Shown: positions 6,839-14,110 of the stretch, in pieces | Layout of the letters: each line of letters opens with the position of its first letter | Numbering within the stretch: position 1 is the first letter of the stretch | Position numbers and translations under genes: made by a program | Origin: DASVNK01 sp964478815 | Lineage (GTDB): Bacteria > Verrucomicrobiota > Verrucomicrobiia > Limisphaerales > SXQI01 | DNA: 15,818 bases | Direction of reading: 5' to 3' | Assembly (NCBI GenBank): GCA_964478815.1 | Contig: CAYZKY010000146.1 | Span: 1 to 15,818, forward strand | Notes under the pieces: model-generated | Database searches by the model: none | Told to the model about the DNA's origin: nothing | The model's input: the letters and a program-made list of their open reading frames with translations, nothing else

Positions 6839-7033
6839 CGGGAGAGTGCTCCCTCATAACACACAATTGCCCGCCGCGCCATTGCGCGCGCGCGAAACGC
6901 AGGCGCCCACGCGCATTGGCTATCTGCGGCCAGCCGCCTCGGAATGGGGTGGGCGGCTGAACGATCACCCTGGACGGCCTTTCCGCGCGCTTCTCCAGTT
7001 GCGAGGGGGGGGCGGTGCGGGATAGCTTGGGGC

Positions 7034-7762
7034 ATGCCCAAGCAGGATCAATCACGATCGGCCGCCGCGTTTACGCTGATCGAATTGTTGGTGGTGATCG
7101 CGATTATCGCCATTCTGGCGGGGATGCTCCTGCCGGCGCTGGCGAAGGCCAAAGTCCAGGCCCAGGCCACCAAGTGCAAAAGCAACCTCAAGCAAATGGG
7201 GATCGCCACGATGTTTTACGTGGACGACAACAACGACAAACTCCCCTATGCGTGGGCCACGGGGCACGATGCGAACCGGAACAATTTCCAGTCGTTGCTG
7301 GTGAAGTATATCAAGACGGCGGCGTTCGTGGCGGGGAGTGCGACCACGAACAGCGATTTCGCGGTGAATGTCTTCATCTGCCCGGTGCGGATGCAGGAGA
7401 ACCACTGGCAGCGATATAAGAATTATGCCAGCACGGGCAATCCGTGGAAAATCAGCTACGGGATGAATCAGTTTACTTCGGCCGACTTCCCCGCGAGCCT
7501 GAGCTCCGGCAATCCGCCGAAAGGGCCGACGGCGAAAATGACGGCAGTGAAACGGCCGAGCGAAACGCTGAACATCGCGGATTTATCCTTCATGCTGAAC
7601 CACCCGGCGGTGACCTATCTGAACACCAACGACATCGGGTACAAACATGGCGGCGCCATGCATCGGGGGAACGGCAAGGCGAACATCCTGTTCATGGATG
7701 CGCATGTGGAGGCGCGATCCCTGAAACAGACCAACGGCATCCTGATGGAATTCAAGATCTGA
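7034..7762 (+). CDS. Type II secretion-like pseudopilin (prepilin N-terminal domain)
   Basis: A 242-residue protein starting with a short polar leader and a prepilin cleavage site, AA/FTLIELL. Cleavage is before Phe13, Glu at +5 is present, and Ala replaces the usual Gly at -1. A single helix follows (VVIAIIAILAGMLLPALA). The rest is the periplasmic domain of the large Verrucomicrobia/Planctomycetes family that usually ends in H-X9-DG; here the tail is MHRGNGKANILFMDAH (His210, Asp222), so the spacing is longer and the Gly is Ala. ATG 7034 is chosen by the leader length. A run of eight G (7005-7012) lies about 20 bases upstream. Such proteins are numerous in these genomes and are often not linked to secretion operons. 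The specific function is unknown. It overlaps the convergent GT9 gene by 11 bp. Confidence 0.88.
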   Translation: MPKQDQSRSAAAFTLIELLVVIAIIAILAGMLLPALAKAKVQAQATKCKSNLKQMGIATMFYVDDNNDKLPYAWATGHDANRNNFQSLLVKYIKTAAFVAGSATTNSDFAVNVFICPVRMQENHWQRYKNYASTGNPWKISYGMNQFTSADFPASLSSGNPPKGPTAKMTAVKRPSETLNIADLSFMLNHPAVTYLNTNDIGYKHGGAMHRGNGKANILFMDAHVEARSLKQTNGILMEFKI

Positions 7763-8693
7763 GAGTTGGCGAGGCCACCGCCAGGACCTGGTCGAGCACC
7801 ACTTGGACTTTCAGTTGATGGAGGCCGCCGACGGGGGCGGTTTCGAGAATGCGAGCTTCGGGGTGGCGGGGCCGCCAGATTTGGGCATTGGATTCGCCCC
7901 AGAGCGCGAGCAGGGGGAGGCCCAGCGCGGCGGCGAGATGGGTGATGCCGGAATCATGACCGATGAACGCCCGCGTTTGCTGAAGCAGGCCGGCCAGATC
8001 GGCGAGCGGCCGGTTCTCCGCGCAGCGCACTCGCCCGGCGGGAAGTTTCGCCGCCAGCCGCGCAGCACGGCCTTCCTCCGCCTCTCCACCCACCAGCAGC
8101 ACGCTCCACTCTGTTTCTTCCATAAGCCGGCGCAGCAATTCGCTCCAGTGTGTCTCTGGCCAGTTCTTGCGTGAACTGCCGCTCCCCGCGTGGGCCGCCA
8201 GCCAGCGGCCGGGCGGCAGATTTTCGCCGGATCGGAGCTGGAGGCGGGGGATGGGATCCGCGTCGAAGATGGCGAATTTCTCGAGCGGTTTGAGAAAGAC
8301 ATCCACCGCATGCACATCGTGTTGCTCATCGGGTCGATGCGGCCCTTCGATAAACTGCGCCGTGGTGGTTTTGAGGACGTTCGTTTTGAAGATTTCGTCC
8401 GGATCGTACAGGTAGGAAACGATGACGGCGAAGGAGGCGAAATATTCGGACATGGCTGGATCGAGCGTGCCGCGCCGGGCAAAAAATCCGGCGAGAGGGC
8501 GGGCCTCGATCGCGCGATAGGCCTCGATGATGCCCGCATTGTGAGCGAGTTCGGCCAGCCTGGGATAACCGAGCAGTTCGATACTGGTTTCCGGGAAGGT
8601 GCGGCGGAGCGCCGCCAGCGCCGGCAGCGTGAGAATAAAATCGCCGATGGCGCCGCCGCGAATAACCAGGATCTTGCCGCGAGTGCGTGACAC
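7752..8693 (-). CDS. Glycosyltransferase family 9 (heptosyltransferase-like)
   Basis: A 313-residue cytoplasmic GT-B enzyme of the ADP-heptose:LPS heptosyltransferase family. The N-terminal IRGGAIGDFILTLPALAAL lies at 11-29, the interdomain AHAGSGSSRKNWP at 167-179 and the sugar-nucleotide motif IGHDSGITHLAAALG at 244-258. The start is GTG 8691-8693, supported by GGAGGAG ending 3-4 bases upstream. It lies 14 bp after the membrane-protein gene and is the third gene of the miaB unit. It probably adds a sugar to lipopolysaccharide or another surface glycan; donor and acceptor cannot be read from sequence. The 3' end overlaps the pseudopilin gene tail to tail. Confidence 0.9.
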   Translation of the reverse strand: MSRTRGKILVIRGGAIGDFILTLPALAALRRTFPETSIELLGYPRLAELAHNAGIIEAYRAIEARPLAGFFARRGTLDPAMSEYFASFAVIVSYLYDPDEIFKTNVLKTTTAQFIEGPHRPDEQHDVHAVDVFLKPLEKFAIFDADPIPRLQLRSGENLPPGRWLAAHAGSGSSRKNWPETHWSELLRRLMEETEWSVLLVGGEAEEGRAARLAAKLPAGRVRCAENRPLADLAGLLQQTRAFIGHDSGITHLAAALGLPLLALWGESNAQIWRPRHPEARILETAPVGGLHQLKVQVVLDQVLAVASPTLRS

Positions 8694-8707
8694 GCTCTCC
8701 TCCAGCG

Positions 8708-9253
8708 CTACCCGCGGTAAGCGGTGAGCCCCAGCACGATGACGAGTATTCCGAAGGCGAGGCGCGCCATGCTGCTGAAGCGGACGCGTTGTTCCGAGGC
8801 GGCGAGCCAGTGGAAATAGTCACGCAGCCGGTGAGGCGAGATCGTCCACCACATGCCTCCGAGCACCCACAAGTAGGCCCAGATCACCAGCACCAGTCGC
8901 CACGGGGTTTCGGCGAGTCGGGTGAGGTTAAGCGTGGTCCAGGCGGCCAGGAGCATGATGACGGCCAGACCGCGGACGGCGAGGTAATCCCTCACATAGA
9001 GACAACTGCCGAGCCCGATGGCGCCGAAGCCGACGAGCATCAGCTTCTTGTAGGCCGCGAAATCGGCAATGGCCTCCCGGTGCAGATTGTAAAGGAACCA
9101 GGCGGTGCCGATCCCCATCAGGATGAAGCCGATGCTTTCGGAACGGTGAAAGGTGCGGAGGTAGCGGCGGTACCCCTCGGGATTCACCAGGGCGTAAATT
9201 TGCGGAAGACTGAAAGCGACTCCAAGCAGGATCGCCAAGTAGGAAAGCGTCAT
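8708..9253 (-). CDS. Hypothetical six-helix membrane protein
   Basis: A 181-residue integral membrane protein whose family I do not recognise. Likely helices are at about 3-23, 40-58, 69-88, 92-112, 117-137 and 162-179, with basic stretches (GYRRYLRTFHR, PHRLRDYFHW) between some of them. It has one Cys and no obvious catalytic motif. ATG 9251-9253 overlaps the miaB stop codon (ATGA), so the longer reading back to 9388 is rejected because it lies within miaB. It is the middle gene of miaB - membrane protein - GT9, and the tight spacing suggests co-transcription. A role in envelope glycan assembly with the GT9 enzyme is possible but only by position. Confidence 0.75.
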   Translation of the reverse strand: MTLSYLAILLGVAFSLPQIYALVNPEGYRRYLRTFHRSESIGFILMGIGTAWFLYNLHREAIADFAAYKKLMLVGFGAIGLGSCLYVRDYLAVRGLAVIMLLAAWTTLNLTRLAETPWRLVLVIWAYLWVLGGMWWTISPHRLRDYFHWLAASEQRVRFSSMARLAFGILVIVLGLTAYRG

Positions 9254-10617
9254 GCCCGGGCCGGTTCGTCCAGGTTCAGGATGGCGGGGTCGCCATACAG
9301 CGTGAATGGCGCGGCACGCTCGATGCGCATATCCATAAGCTGGCCAATATGTCGGGGGCTGCCCTCGAAAACAACAATTTTGTTGCAACGAGTGCGCCCT
9401 TCCAACCGGGCTGCGTTCTTCCGGCTCGGGCCCTCGACGAGCACTTGCACCTGCTGGCCGGCGAACTTCCGATACTTGTCCTCGGCGAGTTCATTGACCA
9501 AGGCGAGCAGGCGGGCGTGGCGTTCCTCGCGCAACTCGGGCGGCACTTGATTCGGCAGCGAGGCGGCAGGGGTATCCCGGCGCGGGGAGTACTTGAAGAG
9601 AAAAGCATTGTCGAAGCAGACCTCCCGCATGAGGGACAGAGTGGCTTCGAAATCTTCCTCCGTCTCGCCGGGAAAGCCGACGATGACATCGGTCGTCAAC
9701 CCGATGTCGGGCCGAACGGCGCGCAATTTCCCGATGATCTCAAGAAAGCGCGTACGGGTGTAGCCGCGATGCATCTGCTTGAGCAGGGCGTCGCTGCCGC
9801 TTTGCACCGGCAAATGGGCGGATTCGCAGAGCTTGGGCAGACGGCCGTACGCGGCCACCAGGTCGTCGCCGTAACCCTTGGGATGCGGCGAGGTGAAGCG
9901 GATGCGATCGAGGCCCTCGATCTCGTGGACGGCTTCGAGAAGCTGGACGAACGCGGATTTGCCCTCGCGCGTGCCGATTTCGCGCCGGCCGTAGCTGGTA
10001 ACGATCTGGCCGAGCAGGGTGATCTCGCGGCAGCCGTTGCGGACGAGTTCGCGGCCCTCGGCCACGATCTCGGCGATGCCTCGGCTGCGTTCCTCGCCGC
10101 GGGTGTAGGGGACGATGCAGAAGGTGCAGTACTGATTGCAGCCCTGCATGATGCTCACGAACGCGCTGACCGCACCGGGCGTCCCCCGGGCCGGGAGGTG
10201 TTCCTTGATCCGGCTTTCGCTCCCCTTTTCCTCGTCGGTATCGCAAATCTGCGCCTGGCGCCCTGCGATCAGGTCATCGACATATTCAGCGGCGCGATGG
10301 GACTTCTGCGTGCCGACCACGAGCCGGACTTGCGTATCCTGGAGCAATTCTGTGCCGCGGCTTTGGGCCATGCAGCCGAGGTAGCCGAGCACCGTGTTGG
10401 GCCGGGTGCGCCGGGTTTGCCCGGCCAGGTTCTCCATTTTACGCAAGGCCTTCTGCTCGGCCTGGTCGCGCACGCTGCAAGTGTTCAGCAGGATAACGTC
10501 TGCCTCCTGCTCCGACGGGGCCAGGGCATAGCCGCGCTCGACGAACTGGGCGGCGACAGCTTCGGAGTCGCGCTCGTTCATCTGGCACCCGTAAGTCTTG
10601 ATGTAGACGCTCGGCAT
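9250..10617 (-). CDS. miaB: tRNA-2-methylthio-N6-isopentenyladenosine synthase
   Basis: Radical-SAM methylthiotransferase of 455 residues that adds a 2-methylthio group to i6A37 of tRNA. The N-terminal UPF0004 domain holds its three cluster cysteines: KTYGCQMN (Cys11), NTCSVRD (Cys47) and LGCMAQ (Cys82). The radical-SAM cluster is CNQYCTFC (160, 164, 167). A C-terminal TRAM domain covers about residues 375-445. The start is ATG 10617 because MPSVYIKTYGCQMN is the usual beginning; TTG 10656 would add 13 residues. The common LLGQNVN motif after the radical-SAM cluster reads LLGQIVTSYG here. First gene of a three-gene unit. No strong ribosome site is seen. Confidence 0.95.
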   Translation of the reverse strand: MPSVYIKTYGCQMNERDSEAVAAQFVERGYALAPSEQEADVILLNTCSVRDQAEQKALRKMENLAGQTRRTRPNTVLGYLGCMAQSRGTELLQDTQVRLVVGTQKSHRAAEYVDDLIAGRQAQICDTDEEKGSESRIKEHLPARGTPGAVSAFVSIMQGCNQYCTFCIVPYTRGEERSRGIAEIVAEGRELVRNGCREITLLGQIVTSYGRREIGTREGKSAFVQLLEAVHEIEGLDRIRFTSPHPKGYGDDLVAAYGRLPKLCESAHLPVQSGSDALLKQMHRGYTRTRFLEIIGKLRAVRPDIGLTTDVIVGFPGETEEDFEATLSLMREVCFDNAFLFKYSPRRDTPAASLPNQVPPELREERHARLLALVNELAEDKYRKFAGQQVQVLVEGPSRKNAARLEGRTRCNKIVVFEGSPRHIGQLMDMRIERAAPFTLYGDPAILNLDEPARA

Positions 10618-10730
10618 CGAGAGCGAAGAAACTAATCCGAACCCACAATTAGGCAACCAGCGCCGCGGAACGCCCGAAGCAACTTCAGGCTCTCAGGCCG
10701 GGGGACTCCAGCGCGTGTGCTTCCTGTGGT

Positions 10731-10780
10731 TTGAACACGAATTAACACGCTTTAACACCGATTAACACGGAAAAACACCC
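10731..10780. repeat. 10-bp tandem repeat with AACAC core
   Basis: Five consecutive units of exactly 10 bp, each with AACAC at the same position: TTGAACACGA, ATTAACACGC, TTTAACACCG, ATTAACACGG, AAAAACACCC. The flanking bases have drifted while the core is fixed. The period is close to one DNA helical turn. Confidence 0.8.
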
Positions 10781-10809
10781 AGTTTCAGAGGGGGGGGTGT
10801 CGAATTTCT

Positions 10810-10850
10810 CCCCTCCCCCCCGCCAGCCCCGTCCCCCTCCCCTGCACCCC
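10810..10850 (-). repeat. G-tract cluster, potential G-quadruplex
   Basis: Six C-runs of 4-7 bases (10810-10813, 10815-10821, 10827-10830, 10833-10837, 10839-10842, 10847-10850) are separated by 1-5 bases. The minus strand therefore has six G-tracts with short loops and satisfies the usual G-quadruplex pattern. It lies within the upstream region of miaB. Confidence 0.6.
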
Positions 10851-11037
10851 ATCCACACGATCCAACCCGCTTCCCCGCCGAGCCGGGAGGGGGGCGGATT
10901 CCCGCCGAGGACTCCCCGGTCGCCCGCTCCCCTCCAGGGCCAAGGGGGGGGATGATCGAACCGAGGGCCAGGCACCCGCCGGCAAGCGGTCCCCGCTTTG
11001 ACAACCGCCGCGATCCGGCCTACGACCTTGGCACGCC

Positions 11038-11511
11038 ATGATGCCTTCGACACCGTTGACCATTCGTCCTGCCACGTCGGCCGACACAGGAACCTTGCTG
11101 AGCTTGATCCGCGCGCTGGCCGCCTACGAACATCTCGAACACGAAGTTGAGGCCACCGAGGGGGACTTGGCCCGGCGCATGTTCGAGGAAGGGATGGCCG
11201 AGGCGCTGCTGGCCTTCTGGGAGGGGGAGGCCGCAGGTGTGGCGATCTACTTCTGGACGTTCTCGACCTTCACGGCCACCCCGGTCCTCTATCTGGAGGA
11301 TCTGTTCGTGAAGCCGGAATTCCGCCGGCGCGGCATCGCCTCGGCCTTCTTCCGGGAGCTGCGAGCGGCGGCGGAACGGCGGGGGTGCCGGCGCATGGAA
11401 TGGTCCGTCCTGGACTGGAACGAATCGGCGGTGGCGTTTTACGAGGGCCTGGGCGCGCGGCATCTGCCCGAATGGCATAAGTTTCGAATCACGCTTCCGA
11501 AAGCGCACTGA
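11038..11511 (+). CDS. GNAT acetyltransferase, SSAT-like
   Basis: A 157-residue GNAT-fold enzyme. Acetyl-CoA-binding motif A is LYLEDLFVKPEFRRRGIAS (about 84-102). It is followed by MEWSVLDWNESAVAFYEGLGA (about 120-140, split here by the catalytic-region DWNES at 126-130), with Tyr135 as the likely general acid. LYLEDLFV plus WNE plus FY..GA is the pattern of spermidine/spermine (SSAT) and diamine or thialysine acetyltransferases, so a polyamine or lysine-analogue substrate is likely but unproven. Two adjacent ATG codons (11038, 11041) could start it. It is followed by rsfS after 86 bp in the same direction. Confidence 0.87.
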   Translation: MMPSTPLTIRPATSADTGTLLSLIRALAAYEHLEHEVEATEGDLARRMFEEGMAEALLAFWEGEAAGVAIYFWTFSTFTATPVLYLEDLFVKPEFRRRGIASAFFRELRAAAERRGCRRMEWSVLDWNESAVAFYEGLGARHLPEWHKFRITLPKAH

Positions 11512-11597
11512 GCATCAGGCTGTCGGCGGGTTCGGAGAGATTCGCCTTTATCTTTTGGAGCAGGTGGGGCAGGGTGGGTTTTAGAGAAAAATCAAGA

Positions 11598-11963
11598 ATG
11601 GACTCGAGGAAACTGGCCTCGCTCTGCCGGGAGCTGGCCGACAATAAAAAAGCGGAGGACATTGTGGTCCTCGACGTGCGCAAACTCTCCAGCATCACCG
11701 ACTATTTCGTGCTGTGTACGGGCACGAGCGAGCCGCATTTGCGGGCGATCGTGGACGAGATCCAGGATAAACTCGAGAAGGACGTGAACCTGAGCCCGCG
11801 CGGCACGGACGGGACTTTCCAGACCAACTGGGTGGTGCTCGATTACTTCGACGTGATCGTGCATGTGATGCGCGCGGATGCGCGGGAACTCTATAATCTC
11901 GAGGATTTGTGGGGCGACGCGCCGCGGGTGCGCGCGTCCCGGAAGAAGGCCGCCACGGTCTGA
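11598..11963 (+). CDS. rsfS: Ribosomal silencing factor RsfS (Iojap)
   Basis: A 121-residue protein with the full Iojap pattern: ITDYFVLCTGTS (about 33-44), NWVVLDYFDVIVHVM (about 77-91) and YNLEDLWGDAP (about 99-109). RsfS binds ribosomal protein uL14 and blocks subunit joining under nutrient limitation. ATG 11598 fits the family length; GTG 11574 would add eight residues. Genomes often place rsfS beside nadD, but here the neighbours are a GNAT gene and a PQQ-like gene, so the usual linkage is absent. The PQQ-like gene starts 13 bp after the stop, suggesting co-transcription. Confidence 0.95.
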   Translation: MDSRKLASLCRELADNKKAEDIVVLDVRKLSSITDYFVLCTGTSEPHLRAIVDEIQDKLEKDVNLSPRGTDGTFQTNWVVLDYFDVIVHVMRADARELYNLEDLWGDAPRVRASRKKAATV

Positions 11964-11976
11964 CCAGCGCTGAACC

Positions 11977-13344
11977 ATGACAGCGTCCCCTTCTGCCCAA
12001 ACGAGAGCCGAGCCCTGGCGGCGAACGGCGAGTTGGACGCTGCGACTGTTGATGATCGGCCTGTCCTTCGCTCGGATCGCCGACGGTGCCGAGGCGGTCG
12101 ACGAATGGCGGCAGTGGCGCGGGCCGATGGCCAACGGAGTTTCGCCCAGCGCACGGCCGCCCCTCGAGTGGAGCGAGACGAAGAACATCCGCTGGAAGAT
12201 CGAATTGCCCGGGAAGGGGCATGCTTCGCCGATCGTAGCCGGGGAACGTGTGTACGTCCTCGGAGCTGCGCCGGTGGGGCAGGCGTTGCCGCCGGTGCAT
12301 GATTCCGCGCCGGGTGTCCACGACAGCATCCCGGTGACGCACCGGCACGAATATCACGCGCTGGCGGTGAACCGGGCGGACGGGCGGATCGCTTGGAAGA
12401 AAGTGCTCCGCGAGGAGTTTCCGCACGAAGGCGGGCATGTGACCGGCAGCCCGGTTTCGAATTCTCCGACGACGGATGGGGAGCGCCTCTACGCGTTTTT
12501 TGGTTCGCGGGGATTGTATTGCCTCGACGTGAACGGCCAGGTCCTGTGGACGCGCGACTTGGGCAAGATGCAGACGCTGCATGCGCATGGAGAAGGGAGT
12601 TCGCCGGTGTTGCATGGGGACTTACTGATCGTGAACTGGGACCACGAAGGCTCTTCGACGCTTTACGCTTTCGACAAACGCACCGGTGAGGAGCGCTGGA
12701 AGGTGGCCCGAGACGAGCCGACCTCGTGGTCGACGCCGATTATCGTGGAGCACGACGGCCGGGCGCAGGTGATCGTCAGTGCGACTAAGCGGGTGCGAGG
12801 CTACGACGTGGTTACCGGCCGGCTGATTTGGGAATGCGCCGGGTTGACGGAAAATGTGGTGGCTTCGCCGGTGGCGACGAAGGAGATGGTCATCGCGGGG
12901 AACAGCTATTATCAGCAGAACATGCTGGGCATAAGGCTGGCGGGCGCGGCGGGCGATATCACCGGCACGGACCGCGTGGCGTGGACGATGAAGCGAAACA
13001 CGCCCTATGTGTCCTCGCCGATGCTCTACGACGACACGTTGTATGTCATCCGCCACAACCAGAACGTGATGTCCCGCTTCGACCCGGCCACGGGCAAGGC
13101 GCGGGGCGATGCGCTACGGCTGGAAGGGATTCGCGACTTTATCTTCGCTTCGCCGGTCGGGGCCGATGGCAGGATTTATGTGACGGCCCGGGATGGACGA
13201 ACCGCGGTGGTGCGGCACGACCGGGAGAACGCGACGCTGGCGCTGAACCGGCTGGACGATTCGTTCAGCGCCTCGGCGGCTCTGGCCGGACAGGAACTTT
13301 ACCTGCGGGGCGAGCGGCACCTTTACTGCATCGCTGGCGAATGA
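11977..13344 (+). CDS. Secreted PQQ-like beta-propeller protein
   Basis: A protein of 455 residues with an N-terminal export signal: an Arg-rich n-region, a hydrophobic stretch at about 21-37 and a likely cut near residue 40. Repeated propeller blades follow, recognisable by ALAVNRADGRIAWKK, LYAFFGSRGLYCLDVNGQVLW (described here by position, about 171-191), LYAFDKRTGEERW, VRGYDVVTGRLIWE and LYVIRHNQNVMSRFDPATGK (last about 350-369). These are the (Y/L)xxDxxTGxxxW blades of PQQ-like repeats. In Verrucomicrobia and Planctomycetes this WRQWRGP...PLEWSETKNIRWK family is common and secreted. No PQQ-dehydrogenase active-site motif was recognised, so enzymatic activity should not be assumed. It lies 13 bp after rsfS and is probably co-transcribed. 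Its exact role is unknown. Confidence 0.85.
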   Translation: MTASPSAQTRAEPWRRTASWTLRLLMIGLSFARIADGAEAVDEWRQWRGPMANGVSPSARPPLEWSETKNIRWKIELPGKGHASPIVAGERVYVLGAAPVGQALPPVHDSAPGVHDSIPVTHRHEYHALAVNRADGRIAWKKVLREEFPHEGGHVTGSPVSNSPTTDGERLYAFFGSRGLYCLDVNGQVLWTRDLGKMQTLHAHGEGSSPVLHGDLLIVNWDHEGSSTLYAFDKRTGEERWKVARDEPTSWSTPIIVEHDGRAQVIVSATKRVRGYDVVTGRLIWECAGLTENVVASPVATKEMVIAGNSYYQQNMLGIRLAGAAGDITGTDRVAWTMKRNTPYVSSPMLYDDTLYVIRHNQNVMSRFDPATGKARGDALRLEGIRDFIFASPVGADGRIYVTARDGRTAVVRHDRENATLALNRLDDSFSASAALAGQELYLRGERHLYCIAGE

Positions 13345-13385
13345 CTTGCGGCTTGGGCTCGAAGGGCAGCGGCCGGGCACCCGCT

Positions 13386-13790
13386 CTACCCAAGAGTCCA
13401 GTCTTCAATTATCAGTTCAGGCAGCCTGGAAAACTCGCCGCGGTTGGCAGTAACCAATGTCCAGCCGCGGGTTGCGGCGATGGCGGCGATCTGCAAATCG
13501 TGCGGCCCGATGACCAATCCTTCTCGTTCAAGGGTCGAGCGGAAGAGTGCCGCCCGTTCGGCCGCGGCATCGTCAAAAGCGGCCGAGGGATGGCGTTGGA
13601 AGAGTTTGCGCAGGGTGGCTTCCCGAGCCGCGCGATTGTCGTAGCGATACGCACCGTAGAAAAGCTCCTCTTTGACCACCGAGCACAACCACGCTTCGCT
13701 GGGAGAGACTCGATCGAGGCGGCGGGCCAAGGCCGGAGAGCGGCCCTTCAGCAACCGAATCCAATGGTTGGTATCCAGCAGGTAAGGCAT
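13386..13790 (-). CDS. vapC: VapC-family PIN-domain ribonuclease toxin
   Basis: A 134-residue PIN-domain nuclease. The acidic metal-binding residues are in place: YLLDTN (Asp6), VVKEELFYGA (Glu42 region), GPHDLQIAAIA (Asp98) and the terminal LVTANRGEFSRLP (about 112-124). The last motif resembles VapC proteins that cut initiator tRNA, so tRNA(fMet) is a plausible but unproven target. ATG 13788-13790 is chosen because the PIN fold begins there and it shares one base with the upstream antitoxin stop (TAATG). Catalytic residues look intact. It is convergent with the PQQ-like gene across 41 bp; only a weak CTTGGG/CCCAAG inverted repeat with a long loop lies there. Confidence 0.93.
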   Translation of the reverse strand: MPYLLDTNHWIRLLKGRSPALARRLDRVSPSEAWLCSVVKEELFYGAYRYDNRAAREATLRKLFQRHPSAAFDDAAAERAALFRSTLEREGLVIGPHDLQIAAIAATRGWTLVTANRGEFSRLPELIIEDWTLG

Positions 13791-14023
13791 TACCACGACT
13801 CGCGCCGTTCGGCGGGAAGTTCCGGCGGCTCCTCCCAAGGCTCGCCCTCGAAAGCGCCATAAAACTCGCGCCAATACGAGTCGAAACAACCGGCGGCCGG
13901 CCGAGTCTTCACGCCATCGGAATTTTGCCATTCCGGCAGGCCGCGCAGGTAATCGAGCGCTTTGCGGGCCACCGCTTCAGGCTGGCCCTGCAATTCGTGG
14001 ATCAAGGTCTCGATCGCCGACAT
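13790..14023 (-). CDS. vapB: VapB-like antitoxin
   Basis: A 77-residue protein upstream of vapC and coupled to it through TAATG. The N-terminal helix (IETLIHELQGQPEAVARKALDYLRGL, given only as residues about 3-28) resembles DUF2281-type antitoxin starts. The Trp/Glu/Pro-rich tail (WREFYGAF, EPWEEPPELPAERRESW) would wrap the toxin. It has no visible AbrB or HTH domain, so its DNA-binding mode is unclear. ATG 14023 fits the family start; an in-frame ATG at 14062 would add 13 residues. No convincing promoter was seen between it and the FG-GAP gene 87 bp upstream. Confidence 0.72.
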   Translation of the reverse strand: MSAIETLIHELQGQPEAVARKALDYLRGLPEWQNSDGVKTRPAAGCFDSYWREFYGAFEGEPWEEPPELPAERRESW

Positions 14024-14110
14024 ACGTTCACGATGCTTCGCTCGCAGCGGTGGGTCAACCATGCGGAGTCCAAGGAGCCCGTAACCGAAGTCTCCGGGCG
14101 AGCACTTCTC

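Larger units (their letters stand above)
10618..11037. other. Gene-free spacer, repeats and G-rich block
   Basis: About 420 bp between divergent miaB and the GNAT gene. ORFs here are low-complexity Gly/Arg/Pro readings with no family similarity. It holds a 10-bp tandem repeat (10731-10780), a run of eight G (10790-10797), a C-rich block (10810-10850) and another run of eight G (10944-10951). No clear promoter was found for either neighbour. Confidence 0.7.

Noticed and set aside
6884..6894. Alternating GC run as a Z-DNA site
   Set aside because: Only 11 bp long and expected by chance in DNA of this GC content.
9349..10635. 428-codon open frame antisense to miaB
   Set aside because: A mirror of a GC-rich gene; the opposite strand encodes all MiaB cysteines and motifs.
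10742..11087. Overlapping frames in the miaB-GNAT spacer
   Set aside because: Composition follows the C/G runs (Gly/Arg/Pro); no start signal or similarity.
12274..12336. Possible short repeat insertion in the PQQ-like gene (VGQALPP and two VHDS copies)
   Set aside because: The PGVHDSIPVTHRHEY part looks like normal family sequence in this loop, so an insertion is not needed to explain it.
13352..13394. CTTGGG/CCCAAG inverted repeat between the PQQ-like gene and vapC as a terminator
   Set aside because: Only 6-bp arms with a loop of about 31 nt and no T-run on either strand.
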